Positions 35,640 through 44,607 of a stretch of 64,000 nucleotides of DNA are shown in pieces (position 1 is the stretch's first letter; each line of letters begins with the position of its first letter). The notes under the pieces are model-generated. The model ran no database searches and was not told the origin of the DNA. It was given only the letters and a program-made list of their open reading frames with translations. Both the position numbers and the translations under genes were made by a program. This DNA is from Rhodococcoides fascians NBRC 12155 = LMG 3623 (lineage in GTDB: Bacteria > Actinomycetota > Actinomycetes > Mycobacteriales > Mycobacteriaceae), in the NCBI RefSeq assembly GCF_001894785.1, contig NZ_BCWW01000009.1:231074-295073 (forward strand). The letters run 5' to 3'.

Positions 35640-35762
35640 GTGTGACTCCTGTGACTTATGTGGCTGATGTTGCGTGTGCGCTGATATCACCACACATCAT
35701 CTTGGCGTCACAAGCTCAGCTGTAGACCGTTGTGCAATCGAGACGGACTCGCGCACCCTGCG

Positions 35763-36341
35763 TCAGCCGACGTCGATGCCGAAATCGCGCACGATGCCCT
35801 CCAGGCCGGACGCGTAGCCCTGACCGATTGCGCGAAACTTCCACTCGGCACCGCGGCGGTACAACTCGCCGAAGACCATCGCAGTCTCGGTCGACGCGTC
35901 CTCGCTCAGATCGAAGCGCGCGAGTTCGCGGCCGTCGGACTTGTCGACCACGCGAATGAAGGCGTTGACGACCTGACCGAAGTTCTGTCCCAGCGCGTCC
36001 GCGTTGTGAATCGAGACCGGGAATGCAATGGAATCCACCTCGGGTGTCAGCGCTGCAAGGTCCACGTCGATGCTCTCGTCGTCTCCTTCGCCCTCGCCGG
36101 TGCGGTTGTCTCCGGTGTGCTCGATCGCGCCGTCAGGGGAGCGCAGGTTGTTGTAGAAGACGAAGTAGTTGTCGTTGAGCGCCTTCTTGTCGGTACCGAG
36201 GCCGATCGCGCTCGCGTCGAGGTCGAAGTCTCCGCCGGTGGTGGAGCGAACGTCCCAGCCCAGTCCGACGGTGACCGCGGTCAAGTTCGGTGCTTCCTTC
36301 GTCAGGGAGACATTTCCGCCCTTGGCGAGTGTTACGCCCAT
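35763..36341 (-). CDS. terD: TerD family protein (tellurium resistance/stress)
   Basis: 192 residues. [49 protein letters not shown] and [14 protein letters not shown] provide the acidic calcium-binding loops of Ter[21 protein letters not shown] and [18 protein letters not shown] complete the fold. TerD proteins bind calcium and take part in stress-response complexes; resistance to tellurite is only one phenotype. It stands alone here without terZABC. Confidence 0.93.
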   Translation of the reverse strand: MGVTLAKGGNVSLTKEAPNLTAVTVGLGWDVRSTTGGDFDLDASAIGLGTDKKALNDNYFVFYNNLRSPDGAIEHTGDNRTGEGEGDDESIDVDLAALTPEVDSIAFPVSIHNADALGQNFGQVVNAFIRVVDKSDGRELARFDLSEDASTETAMVFGELYRRGAEWKFRAIGQGYASGLEGIVRDFGIDVG

Positions 36342-36578
36342 GTCCAACCACTCCTTCACGCGTCGTTCGTGCTTCGTCCTCCCCACCCTATTCATGACTG
36401 CGGGTGCGGTGCTCGAGTTGCATGTGTGAACGACGAGCCACGCGGGTGGGGTGTGAGCAGTGGGGCTGGCGGTGCACATGTGTTTGTGATGGGATACGAC
36501 AAAACATCAGAAAATAGCAGTGACGGCGCGTTTCGTTACGTAGGCGCGCCGTGGCAATCGAACGGCATGGGAGATTTT

Positions 36579-37316
36579 GTGCAGGTTTCGCGACGTGAAC
36601 TGTTCAAGTACGCCGCGGCCGGCTCCGCAGCCGCCGTCGGCCTGGCCGCGTGGGGTTCGGCCACCGCTCACGCCGACGCGGGGCTGGGAACGCTCGTCGA
36701 CTACGCGGGTGGGGTGCCGTCGGCGTCGGCCATCAAGAGCGCAGGCCATCTCGGAGCTGTCCGCTACGTCTCGGATCGGCGTCCCGACGCGACCTGGATG
36801 GTCGGCAAGCCGATGACCGCGTCGGAGGCGCAGTCCCTCACCGAGGCCGGCTTGGAGGTGGTCTCCAACTACCAGTTCGGTAAGGGTGCCACCGCGGATT
36901 GGCGAGGCGGGTACGTTGCGGGCGTCAAGCATGCGAAACGTGGACTCGAGCTCCATCTGGCGGCCGGTGGCCCGTCCGATCGGCCGATCTACGCATCGAT
37001 CGACGACAACCCGACAGCCGTCGAGTTCGCCACCCTCATCGCGCCGTACATCCTGGGCTGGCAGTCGGTGATCGGAGCGGAGAACACCGGTATCTACGCA
37101 AATGCTCCGACCATCGAATTGGCGTCCGTCGCAGGGCTGGGCCAGTGGTATTGGCAGCACAATTGGGGGACCCCGAAGGGGTTCGTACATCCCGAAGCGC
37201 ACATTCACCAGATTCGTATCGACAAGGACACGGTGGGTGGAGTGAAAGTGGATATCAACAATGTCTTGAAGTCCGATTACGGCCAGTGGTCGAAATCCGG
37301 TGCCGACATCATCTGA
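36579..37316 (+). CDS. Tat-exported DUF1906 (glycoside hydrolase-like) protein
   Basis: About 245 residues. The start VQVSRRELFKYAAAGSAAAV is a twin-arginine signal peptide (cleavage after ATAHA near 34). The mature domain begins GTLVDYAGGVPSA and has VRYVSDRRPD, VVSNYQFGKG, YASIDDNP and the C-terminal VKVDINNVL, matching DUF1906, related to GH25-type lysozymes. It may act on peptidoglycan. GTG 36579 is chosen because GGGAG lies five bases upstream. ATG 36567 and ATG 36489 are in-frame alternatives with poor ribosome sites. Confidence 0.84.
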   Translation: MQVSRRELFKYAAAGSAAAVGLAAWGSATAHADAGLGTLVDYAGGVPSASAIKSAGHLGAVRYVSDRRPDATWMVGKPMTASEAQSLTEAGLEVVSNYQFGKGATADWRGGYVAGVKHAKRGLELHLAAGGPSDRPIYASIDDNPTAVEFATLIAPYILGWQSVIGAENTGIYANAPTIELASVAGLGQWYWQHNWGTPKGFVHPEAHIHQIRIDKDTVGGVKVDINNVLKSDYGQWSKSGADII

Positions 37317-37368
37317 ATACCATCCGTGTAATTCGGTGGTCTTTTCCCCGGCCGATAAGCACGAAAAC

Positions 37369-37405
37369 AATTCGCCCCCGGCTTCGAGGAAGCCGGGGGC
37401 GAATT
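37369..37405. terminator. Bidirectional stem-loop terminator
   Basis: A perfect 16-base stem (37369-37384 with 37390-37405) with a 5-base loop and a GC-rich core separates the converging DUF1906 gene and the secreted-protein gene. It lies 52 bases past one stop and 16 bases past the other. Confidence 0.88.
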
Positions 37406-37421
37406 GCTGTGGTCTCGTGAG

Positions 37422-38267
37422 CTACGGAACGTAGACCGTGCCGATCGTCGGCAGGAAGTTGCAGCTGCGCGGCGGCGCTGCGGCGTCTTCCTTGGACTGA
37501 GTGGTGATCGATCCGGACACCACGGACAGCACGCGACCGGGACCGGTGTCAGCGATGGCCGACAACGTCGCGGGGCCGTCGGCGTTGATCTTGGCTGCGC
37601 CGGTCAGGTCCTGGGTTCCCGATCGGCGGTTGTCGATGTTGAGCCACGTCACGGTGAGCGGAGCGGACTGCTGCGCGGCGAGAGGCGCGGTACCGAGGGC
37701 GGTGAACACGAAACCGGCCTGGCCTGCAGCCGGTCCGGGGGGCGGCAACGTGGCCGGTCCGGGAACGGCCAAGGCGGTTCCGACGGAATCTGCGGTGTCG
37801 GAGATGCAGCCCTTGCCCAGGGTCGGGTACAGGAACTGTGCGATGACGGGGCCGTCGGAGGGCAGCTCGGGCCCGCCGCCGCCGGATCCGTCCAGGAAGG
37901 TGATGACCGATTCCAGCAGCGACTTGACCTGGTCCGGAAGCTGCGCGGATTCGAGAAGGGCGCGAGCCTGGCCGAGGAGATCTGCTGCGGGAGCGGCACC
38001 CACATCGGCCGGTCCTGCAGCTGCACCGACGATGGCAGGCGCGAAGGACGCGAGTGCCTCGATGTCGGAGAGGTTGGGCAGGGGTTCACCGGGAGCGGGC
38101 AGGAACTGGGCGATCAGCGCTGCGGGATCGGCCGGAGCAGCCGGCAGATCTGCCGGAGCCATGGGCACCAGAGGCTGAGCGGATGCGCTGGTCGGCACAA
38201 CGAGTGCGGCGGCTGCGGCCACAGCCAGAGCTGTGACGACGCGACGCGTTCCGCGAGTACGAAGCAC
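37422..38267 (-). CDS. Secreted Ala/Pro-rich protein, paralogue of the product at 34818 (Rv1157c/Rv1158c-like)
   Basis: About 281 residues. The signal peptide is roughly 1-30 (RTRGTRRVV, hydrophobic core, SASA-QP). The mature region is rich in Ala, Pro and Gly, with cysteines in GKGCISD and RSCNF, and ends CNFLPTIGTVYVP. GTG 38267 is preferred for the GGGGAA ribosome site; ATG 38282 and ATG 38291 are alternatives. It lies upstream and divergent from the pimE-like gene, as Rv1158c does from Rv1159 in M. tuberculosis. The function is unknown. Confidence 0.8.
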   Translation of the reverse strand: MLRTRGTRRVVTALAVAAAAALVVPTSASAQPLVPMAPADLPAAPADPAALIAQFLPAPGEPLPNLSDIEALASFAPAIVGAAAGPADVGAAPAADLLGQARALLESAQLPDQVKSLLESVITFLDGSGGGGPELPSDGPVIAQFLYPTLGKGCISDTADSVGTALAVPGPATLPPPGPAAGQAGFVFTALGTAPLAAQQSAPLTVTWLNIDNRRSGTQDLTGAAKINADGPATLSAIADTGPGRVLSVVSGSITTQSKEDAAAPPRSCNFLPTIGTVYVP

Positions 38268-38291
38268 GGTGATATTCCCCATTCTGATCAT

Positions 38292-38583
38292 GACGCAGGT
38301 CCACGGCGACAGCCGGTGCCCGAGGGGTCACTCTATGTAGAGCGATCCCGGATGTACAGCCGTAGTAGGTCCAGTCCTCCCCGGCTGAACTCTATCGAGG
38401 ATTCTATGGGCCACGCGCTGCGAATTCTCCGCAGAATCGAACAATAGCGTGTTACACGAGTGACCAGTGTGAAAGGTGATGTAAATGTTACGAGGGGATC
38501 GGCACGGTTAGGGTGGGTATCGATCGCCCTATAAGCTCGGCTGTCGATAAACGGCATCGATACCGAACGGAACCACACGCACC
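38292..38583. other. Divergent intergenic region between the secreted-protein and pimE-like genes
   Basis: No coding sequence is recognised in these 292 bases. A CTATAAG hexamer region lies near 38530, and an inverted pair GGTATCGAT/ATCGATACC flanks it (about 38516 and 38555), both within 70 bases of the pimE-like GTG. They may form the promoter and 5' leader of that gene. No -35 is convincing. Confidence 0.35.
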
Positions 38584-39801
38584 GTGAACCGACTTGTTCG
38601 GCTGGCCCCCGTTCTGCTGGCAGTTTCGGTGATCAGCCGATTCGTGTGGGCGTTCGTCACCCCCAACGGTATGAACCTCGTCGACCTGCACGTCTACGTC
38701 GAAGGCTCCGCTGCGCTGCTCGGCGACAACCTGTACGACTACACGTACTCGGTGCAGACCCCGGACTTCCCGCTGCCGTTCACGTATCCACCGTTCGCCG
38801 CCCTGGTGTTCTTCCCGCTGCACTATCTGCCGTTCACGGTGGTCGGCATCGTCTGGCAGGCCGCGACGATGATCGCGCTGTTCGCAGTGGTCCGGCTCGC
38901 CGTGTCGATGGTTCTCGGCGACGACCGGGCCGCCGAGAACCGCTGGGTGAGAATCGCCATGCTGTGGACCGCGCTGGGGCTGTGGTCCGAACCCGTACGC
39001 ACCACACTCGACTACGGCCAGGTCAATGTGTTCCTGGTGCTGCTCGCGCTACTCGCGGTACGCAGCTCGCGCTGGTGGGTGGCGGGCGGACTCGTGGGGT
39101 TCGCCGCAGGCATCAAGCTGACCCCGGCCATCACGGGCCTGTACTTCCTCGCCACTCGGCGGTGGAAAGCTGCAGCATTCTCGGCGGTGGCATTCGCACT
39201 CAGTGTCGCGGTCAGCTACGCGGTGCTGGGGCGTCAGGCGGCCACGTACTTCACCACGTTGCTCGGCGATGCCGACCGCATCGGACCCGTCGGCTCGGTC
39301 TGGAATCAGTCTCTGCGTGGAGCTCTGAGCCGGATCGTGGGCGAGGACGTCGGCCAGGGACCGCTGTGGATCGCCGCCGCAGTGATCGCCGTGGTCCTCG
39401 CTGTGCTGGCATGGCGAGCACTCGATCGCCGCGACCACCTGGGAACCCTGGTCATCGTCCAACTCCTGGGCCTGTTGGTGTCGCCTATCTCGTGGTCGCA
39501 CCACTGGATCTGGGTGATTCCGATGGTGATCTGGCTGCTGCACGGGCCGTTGCGCGATATCGCCGGAGCCAAGATCGTTGCCGGCTACTGGCTGGTGACG
39601 GTCACGGTGGGGGTGCCCTGGTTGCTGAGCTTCTTCCAGGAATCGATCTGGACCATTCCCCGTCCCGGGCTCGAGGCCTGGGCCGGAGCCGTCGACGTGA
39701 TCGGATCGGCCCTGTTCCTCGGCTGGGTCGTCTATGCGGGACGCATCAATTCGCGGTCAGTGCATCGATCCGACGCGCCAGATCCACGTCCTTCTGCGTG
39801 A
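38584..39801 (+). CDS. pimE: GT87 polyprenol-phosphate-mannose mannosyltransferase, PimE-like
   Basis: 405 residues with about ten hydrophobic segments. NGMNLVDLHVYVEGSAALL places conserved D34 in the first extracytoplasmic loop, where GT-C enzymes keep their catalytic acid. PLPFTYPPFAAL, DYGQVNVFL and SPISWSHHWIWVIP are GT87 signatures. PimE adds alpha-1,2-mannose to AcPIM4 on the outer face of the membrane. The gene order (two secreted proteins, this gene, phhB, mutT, then typA, lpqW) matches Rv1157c-Rv1166, which supports PimE over other GT87 paralogues. It starts at GTG 38584. Its 3' end overlaps phhB by 56 bases. Confidence 0.85.
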   Translation: MNRLVRLAPVLLAVSVISRFVWAFVTPNGMNLVDLHVYVEGSAALLGDNLYDYTYSVQTPDFPLPFTYPPFAALVFFPLHYLPFTVVGIVWQAATMIALFAVVRLAVSMVLGDDRAAENRWVRIAMLWTALGLWSEPVRTTLDYGQVNVFLVLLALLAVRSSRWWVAGGLVGFAAGIKLTPAITGLYFLATRRWKAAAFSAVAFALSVAVSYAVLGRQAATYFTTLLGDADRIGPVGSVWNQSLRGALSRIVGEDVGQGPLWIAAAVIAVVLAVLAWRALDRRDHLGTLVIVQLLGLLVSPISWSHHWIWVIPMVIWLLHGPLRDIAGAKIVAGYWLVTVTVGVPWLLSFFQESIWTIPRPGLEAWAGAVDVIGSALFLGWVVYAGRINSRSVHRSDAPDPRPSA

Positions 39802-40027
39802 GACCGCCGGCGCTGTGCGTGGACAGGGTGAACGTGAGCGTCCGCCACCTGATGTCGATGTCGGGGTGATGGTCCGCCTCCTCCGCGGCGTCGGCCACGC
39901 GGTTCACCACCTCGATCGCGGCGGGAAACGACGTCAGCTCGACGGTGCGGGTCAGAGATTTCTCCGTCACAGTCCAGTGGGTGAGCTGTGCGCCCTCGAT
40001 ATCGCGGTCGGTCAGCAATTCGGTCAT
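39746..40027 (-). CDS. phhB: Pterin-4a-carbinolamine dehydratase
   Basis: 93 residues. The DCoH/PCD signature EEADHHPDIDIRW (with the two catalytic histidines) and LSTHSAGGLTQKDVDLARRID at the end are complete. It dehydrates 4a-hydroxytetrahydrobiopterin; its role in bacteria without phenylalanine hydroxylase is unclear. It corresponds to Rv1159A by position. The start is 14 bases from the divergent mutT start, so each promoter must lie inside the other gene. Confidence 0.95.
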   Translation of the reverse strand: MTELLTDRDIEGAQLTHWTVTEKSLTRTVELTSFPAAIEVVNRVADAAEEADHHPDIDIRWRTLTFTLSTHSAGGLTQKDVDLARRIDALTAN

Positions 40028-40041
40028 AGAAAGATGGTGGC

Positions 40042-40467
40042 ATGTCCGGTACCCCTACCGCTGTGGTTGTCGCGGCCGCGTTGATCGACGACGGTCGTCT
40101 GCTGCTCGCGCAACGAACTCGTCCGCCGGAGTTGGCCGGTCGGTGGGAGCTGCCCGGCGGCAAGGTCGAGCCGGGGGAGTCCGAGGACGTCGCCCTGGCG
40201 CGCGAACTGCGCGAGGAACTGAGGGTCGAGTGTTCGATCGGTGCCGCGCTCAGCGGAGACGTCGAGCTTTCCGGTGGCATGGTGTTGCGGGCCTACCGAG
40301 CCTCAATTGTCTCGGGAACCCCTGCGCCGCTGGAGCATTCGGCTCTACGGTGGGTCGATGCCGCGACGCTGCCGACGGTGGATCTGGTCGATGCGGACCG
40401 ACTCTGGCTGCCGGACCTACAGGAAATTCTGCTCACTTCGCCCGAGCGGTCTTCAGACCTTTCTTGA
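40042..40467 (+). CDS. mutT2: NUDIX (d)NTP pyrophosphohydrolase, MutT2-like
   Basis: 141 residues. The full Nudix box is present: GGKVEPGESEDVALARELREEL (positions about 38-59) follows RWELPGG. VVVAAALIDDGRLLLAQR and the C-terminal LRWVDAATLPTVDL are typical of the MutT2/CTP pyrophosphohydrolase branch, which hydrolyses 8-oxo-dGTP or 5-methyl-dCTP. It is syntenic with Rv1160. The 3' end overlaps the convergent small basic protein gene by 35 bases. Confidence 0.93.
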   Translation: MSGTPTAVVVAAALIDDGRLLLAQRTRPPELAGRWELPGGKVEPGESEDVALARELREELRVECSIGAALSGDVELSGGMVLRAYRASIVSGTPAPLEHSALRWVDAATLPTVDLVDADRLWLPDLQEILLTSPERSSDLS

Positions 40468-40609
40468 GGTCTTTCTTGGTCGCGCCCGCGGATTCCAACT
40501 TCTTCATTCGCATGATCACGACGGGGCATTTGATGCAACGAACTTTCTTGCGGCAGCATTTTTTCTTGGGCTTCATCCCCGAGACATCTGCGGCCTTTAT
40601 CTTGCCCAT
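40433..40609 (-). CDS. Small basic Cys-rich protein
   Basis: About 58 residues, strongly basic (KPKKKCCRKKVRCIKCP). Four cysteines in a CC-x5-C-x2-C pattern suggest a zinc-ribbon-like site or a nucleic-acid-binding knuckle. I recall similar short proteins in this position in mycolata, but the function is unknown. ATG 40609 or GTG 40618 could start it. It overlaps the convergent mutT2 end. Confidence 0.6.
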   Translation of the reverse strand: MGKIKAADVSGMKPKKKCCRKKVRCIKCPVVIMRMKKLESAGATKKDLKKGLKTARAK

Positions 40610-40784
40610 GGGCACCAAGACTAATGGGTGGCGCAGGTCACAGACCTGAGGGTGGCGCGGGGCACTGCCGGACTACGGGTAAACTCGATCAGTCGCGAGA
40701 ACCTCGCGGTGCAGCGCGCTTCTCTAGCGACATAAGCCCGCTAGCGAACAAGAGCCCGCATTCGACTCCAGGAGAATTTTTCGC

Positions 40785-42722
40785 GTGAGCGCCCCAAGCA
40801 GTGCAGACAACATCGACAGCACCACTACTTTTCGCAACGTCGCCATCGTTGCACACGTCGACCATGGCAAGACCACCCTGGTCGACGCCATGCTTCGGCA
40901 GTCCGGCGCGTTCGAGGAACGTGCCGAAGCGATCGACCGCGTCATGGACTCGGGTGACCTCGAAAAAGAAAAAGGCATCACGATCCTGGCCAAGAACACG
41001 GCCGTTCACAAGCGCAATGCCGACGGCACCATCACCGTCATCAACGTGATCGACACCCCCGGCCACGCCGACTTCGGCGGAGAGGTCGAGCGCGGCCTGT
41101 CCATGGTCGACGGCGTCGTGCTCCTTGTCGACGCTTCCGAGGGCCCGCTGCCGCAGACCCGTTTCGTGCTGCGCAAGGCGCTCGCCGCGTCGTTGCCGGT
41201 GATCCTGGTCGTCAACAAGACCGACCGTCCCGACGCGCGTATCGAAGAGGTCGTCTCGGAGAGCCACGATCTGCTGCTCGACCTCGCGTCCGATCTCGAC
41301 GACGAAGCGTCCGAGGCAGCCGAGCTCGCCCTCGACCTCCCCGTTCTCTACGCCTCCGGCCGTGAGGGCAAGGCCTCGAAGGTCCAGCCCCAGAACGGAC
41401 ACGCTCCCGACGCCGAGAACCTCGACGAGCTGTTCGAGGTTCTGCTCAGCTACGTCCCCGCGCCCAAGGGCAACGTCGACGCGCCGCTGCAGGCACACGT
41501 CACCAACCTCGACGCGTCGGCCTTCCTCGGCCGCCTCGCCCTGGTTCGTATCCACAACGGCCAGCTCTCCAAGGGCCAGACCGTCAGCTGGATGCGTGAG
41601 GTCGACGGCGAGCCCGTCGTCCAGAAGGCCAAGATCACCGAGCTGCTCAACACCATCGGCGTCGAGCGCGTTCCCGGCGAGAAGGGTGTCGCAGGAGACA
41701 TCGTCGCCGTCGCGGGCTTCCCGGACATCATGATCGGCGACACCCTCGCCGATCTGGAGAACCCGGTCGCTCTGCCTCGCATCACCGTCGACCAGCCGGC
41801 CATCTCGGTCACCATCGGCACCAACACGAGCCCGCTCGTCGGACGCGTCAGCGGCCACAAGCTCACCTCGCGCATGGTCAAGAGCCGCCTCGACCAGGAG
41901 CTCATCGGTAACGTCTCGCTCAAGGTCCTCGACATCGGTCGCCCCGATGCCTGGGAGGTCCAGGGTCGTGGAGAGCTCGCGCTCGCCATCCTCGTCGAGC
42001 AGATGCGTCGTGAAGGCTTCGAGCTCACCGTCGGCAAGCCCCAGGTGGTCACCCAGCAGGTCGACGGCAAACTGCACGAGCCCTTCGAGGAGCTGATGGT
42101 CGACACACCGGAGGAATACCTCGGTGCAGTGACGCAGCTGCTCGCCGCACGCAAGGGCAAGATGGTCCAGATGACGAACCACGGCGCAGGCTGGGTTCGC
42201 ATGGAATTCATCGTTCCCTCGCGTGGCCTGATCGGTTTCCGCACCGAGTTCCTCACGGACACTCGCGGCACCGGCATCGCCAACGCTGTCTTCCACGGTT
42301 ACGCGCCGTGGGCCGGCGAGATCCGCGCCCGCCACACCGGCTCGCTCGTCTCGGACCGTCACGGCACCGTGACCCCGTTCGCGATGATCCAGCTGGCCGA
42401 CCGCGGCACGTTCTTCGTCGAGCCGGGCGCAGACACGTACGAGGGCATGGTCGTGGGCATCAACCCGCGTCAGGAAGACCTCGACATCAACGTCACTCGC
42501 GAGAAGAAGCTGACCAACATGCGTCAGTCCTCCGCCGACGTCATGGAGACCCTGGCCAAGCCGAAGAAGCTGGACCTGGAAATGGCCATGGAGTTCTGTG
42601 CAGGCGACGAGTGCGTCGAGGTGACCCCCGAGGTCGTCCGCGTCCGCAAGGTGCACCTCGATTCCAACGAGCGCGCCCGTGAGCGTTCGCGCAGCAAGAC
42701 GCGCGACAAGGCTGCTCTGTAA
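40785..42722 (+). CDS. typA: Translational GTPase TypA/BipA
   Basis: 645 residues, full length. G1 is AHVDHGKT (23-30); [14 protein letters not shown] (G3) and [11 protein letters not shown] (G4) follow, then domain II, the EF-G-like domains III and V, and the BipA-specific C-terminus ([18 protein letters not shown]). TypA binds the ribosome and helps 50S assembly and stress growth. GTG 40785 has AGGAG ten bases upstream. An 18-base-stem terminator follows the stop. Confidence 0.97.
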   Translation: MSAPSSADNIDSTTTFRNVAIVAHVDHGKTTLVDAMLRQSGAFEERAEAIDRVMDSGDLEKEKGITILAKNTAVHKRNADGTITVINVIDTPGHADFGGEVERGLSMVDGVVLLVDASEGPLPQTRFVLRKALAASLPVILVVNKTDRPDARIEEVVSESHDLLLDLASDLDDEASEAAELALDLPVLYASGREGKASKVQPQNGHAPDAENLDELFEVLLSYVPAPKGNVDAPLQAHVTNLDASAFLGRLALVRIHNGQLSKGQTVSWMREVDGEPVVQKAKITELLNTIGVERVPGEKGVAGDIVAVAGFPDIMIGDTLADLENPVALPRITVDQPAISVTIGTNTSPLVGRVSGHKLTSRMVKSRLDQELIGNVSLKVLDIGRPDAWEVQGRGELALAILVEQMRREGFELTVGKPQVVTQQVDGKLHEPFEELMVDTPEEYLGAVTQLLAARKGKMVQMTNHGAGWVRMEFIVPSRGLIGFRTEFLTDTRGTGIANAVFHGYAPWAGEIRARHTGSLVSDRHGTVTPFAMIQLADRGTFFVEPGADTYEGMVVGINPRQEDLDINVTREKKLTNMRQSSADVMETLAKPKKLDLEMAMEFCAGDECVEVTPEVVRVRKVHLDSNERARERSRSKTRDKAAL

Positions 42723-42732
42723 GACAGATCCT

Positions 42733-42782
42733 GTACGGCAGAAGCGACGTGTCACCATCGTGGGACGTCGCTTCTGCCGTAC
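42733..42782 (+). terminator. Stem-loop terminator after typA
   Basis: A perfect 18-base stem (42733-42750 pairing with 42765-42782) with a 14-base loop starts 10 bases past the typA stop. There is no T-run, as often in actinobacterial terminators. It could also insulate lpqW, whose TTG start follows 28 bases later. Confidence 0.75.
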
Positions 42783-42810
42783 CTGTAGCCGATCACGAAG
42801 GAGATCCTCG

Positions 42811-44607
42811 TTGCGTAACGTACTGATGCCGGTGGTTCTGGCCTCCGCCACTGCCCTGGTACTCACCGCATGCACCGCGGATCCACCGCCACCGATCGAG
42901 AGCGTCGAAACTCCGGTCACCACGACGACCGTGCCGTCGAAGACCGGCGACCCCGTTGTCGTGGCGATCGACGACGTGGGCATCGGGTTCAACCCACACC
43001 TGCTGGCCGACCAGTCGCCCGCCACCGCTGCGGTCAGTTCGCTCGTGCTGCCCAGCCCGTTCCGTCCCACCCTGAACCCCGACACCGGCGTGACCATGTG
43101 GGAGCCGGACCTGTCGCTGTTGATCTCCGCCGAAGTGACGTCTCAGTCTCCGTTCACCATCCGGTACCAGCTACGCAACGAGGCCCAGTGGTCCGACAGC
43201 GCACCGATCGCGGCCGAGGACTTCCGGTACCTCTGGCAGCAGATGATCACGCAGCCGGGCGTCGTCGATCCGGCCGGCTACGCACTGATCAGCGATGTTG
43301 CCTCTTCGGGCGGCGGCAAGACCGTCGACGTCACCCTCGAGTCGCCGTATCCGGCGTGGCAGCGATTGTTCGCCGACCTCGTGCCCTCCCACTTGCTCAA
43401 GGATTCGCCCGGCGGCTTCGAGGGTGGCCTCACCGACAACGTGCCGGTCTCCGGTTCGCGGTTCAACATCAAGACCGTCGACCAGGGCCGGGACGAGATT
43501 CTGCTGGAACGCAACGATCGCTTCTGGGACCAACCCGCCTCGCCCGACCAGATCCTGATTCGGCGCGGAGGCACCCCCGCACAGTTGGCCGATTCGTTGC
43601 GGTCGAGTGATGCGCAGATCGCACAGGTTCGGGGTGGGTCTGCGACGCGCGCTCAACTCTCGGCAATTCCCGGGGTCCGCACCGACACGATTCACCAATC
43701 GCGAGTGTTGTCGATGACCGTGAACGGCCGGGCACCGAACATGTCGGAGTCGCTTGTGCGGCAGGGGATCATGGGTCTGCTGGACCCGAACCTGCTGGCC
43801 ACGGTCGGGGCCGGCGGAGGGGCGACGGATCGCCGAGCAGCGGCCCAGTTGTCGTCGCCGTCGGACCCCGGGTACACCGCGACCGCACCCGCCCCGATCG
43901 GCAGAACCGCGGCCCTCGACCTGCTTCGCCGCGCCGGCTTCGTTCCGACACCCGACGCGATCGTGACCTCGACGCCGAGCGCGGGCGCATCCACGACCTC
44001 TGCTGCGCCGCCGACCACCAGCGCGCCGACCACGAGCGCGCCGGCTCCCGGAGTACCCCGACTCGCAGACGCCGGCGGTACCGCGCTGCGATTCGTCATC
44101 GGTGCCGTCGAGAACGACGACATCGCACTGGCCGTGGCCGGGACCGCCGCGGACGAGCTCGTCAGTGCGGGTATCGACGCGACCGTCACTCCGCTGCCCG
44201 CGGACGAGTTGTACTCGACGGCGCTGACCGACGGCGGCGTCGACGCCGTGGTCGGGTGGACCAGTGCGGGCGTGGACCCGGCAACGGCCCTGGCCTCGCG
44301 CTTCGGCTGTGTTGCCGAGCCGGCTCCGGGGAGCAGCGGCAGCGTGGACGCCCCGCGCAATCTGTCCGGTCTGTGTGTTCCGGAATTACAGCCGACGATC
44401 GACCGCGCCCTGATAACCGGCGCCGATGCGACGATCGTTGCCGAGGAGATCGAGCCCAAGCTGTGGTCTCTGGCGTCGACGCTGCCGATCATGCAGGACC
44501 AGTCCGTGGTGGCTGCGGTGCCTGGTATCACCGGCGTCTCGTTGACCGGGCCGGTGGAGGTCGGCATCTTCGCCGATGCCGCGAAGTGGATCCGGACGGT
44601 CCGGTGA
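42811..44607 (+). CDS. lpqW: LpqW-like lipoprotein, family 5 solute-binding fold
   Basis: 598 residues. A lipoprotein signal peptide ends in LTAC with the lipidated C21, followed by a Pro/Thr linker. The body resembles oligopeptide-binding proteins (TIRYQLRNEAQWSDSAPIAAEDFRYLW; VSGSRFNIKTVDQGRDEILLERNDRFWD), with a low-complexity Ser/Thr/Pro insert near 390-415. AAGGAG seven bases before TTG 42811 fixes this unusual start. In mycobacteria LpqW binds no peptide but steers the PIM/LM/LAM pathway around PimE. It is adjacent to typA as in Rv1165-Rv1166. Confidence 0.88.
   Translation: MRNVLMPVVLASATALVLTACTADPPPPIESVETPVTTTTVPSKTGDPVVVAIDDVGIGFNPHLLADQSPATAAVSSLVLPSPFRPTLNPDTGVTMWEPDLSLLISAEVTSQSPFTIRYQLRNEAQWSDSAPIAAEDFRYLWQQMITQPGVVDPAGYALISDVASSGGGKTVDVTLESPYPAWQRLFADLVPSHLLKDSPGGFEGGLTDNVPVSGSRFNIKTVDQGRDEILLERNDRFWDQPASPDQILIRRGGTPAQLADSLRSSDAQIAQVRGGSATRAQLSAIPGVRTDTIHQSRVLSMTVNGRAPNMSESLVRQGIMGLLDPNLLATVGAGGGATDRRAAAQLSSPSDPGYTATAPAPIGRTAALDLLRRAGFVPTPDAIVTSTPSAGASTTSAAPPTTSAPTTSAPAPGVPRLADAGGTALRFVIGAVENDDIALAVAGTAADELVSAGIDATVTPLPADELYSTALTDGGVDAVVGWTSAGVDPATALASRFGCVAEPAPGSSGSVDAPRNLSGLCVPELQPTIDRALITGADATIVAEEIEPKLWSLASTLPIMQDQSVVAAVPGITGVSLTGPVEVGIFADAAKWIRTVR

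Noticed and set aside
40634..40648. CAGGTC-N3-GACCTG palindrome before typA
   Set aside because: Short symmetry without a recognised binding protein; may be chance in a GC-rich region.
40689..43097. An 802-codon open frame antisense to typA
   Set aside because: Composition follows the shadow of a GC-rich coding gene; typA on the other strand is certain and the frame has no domain pattern.
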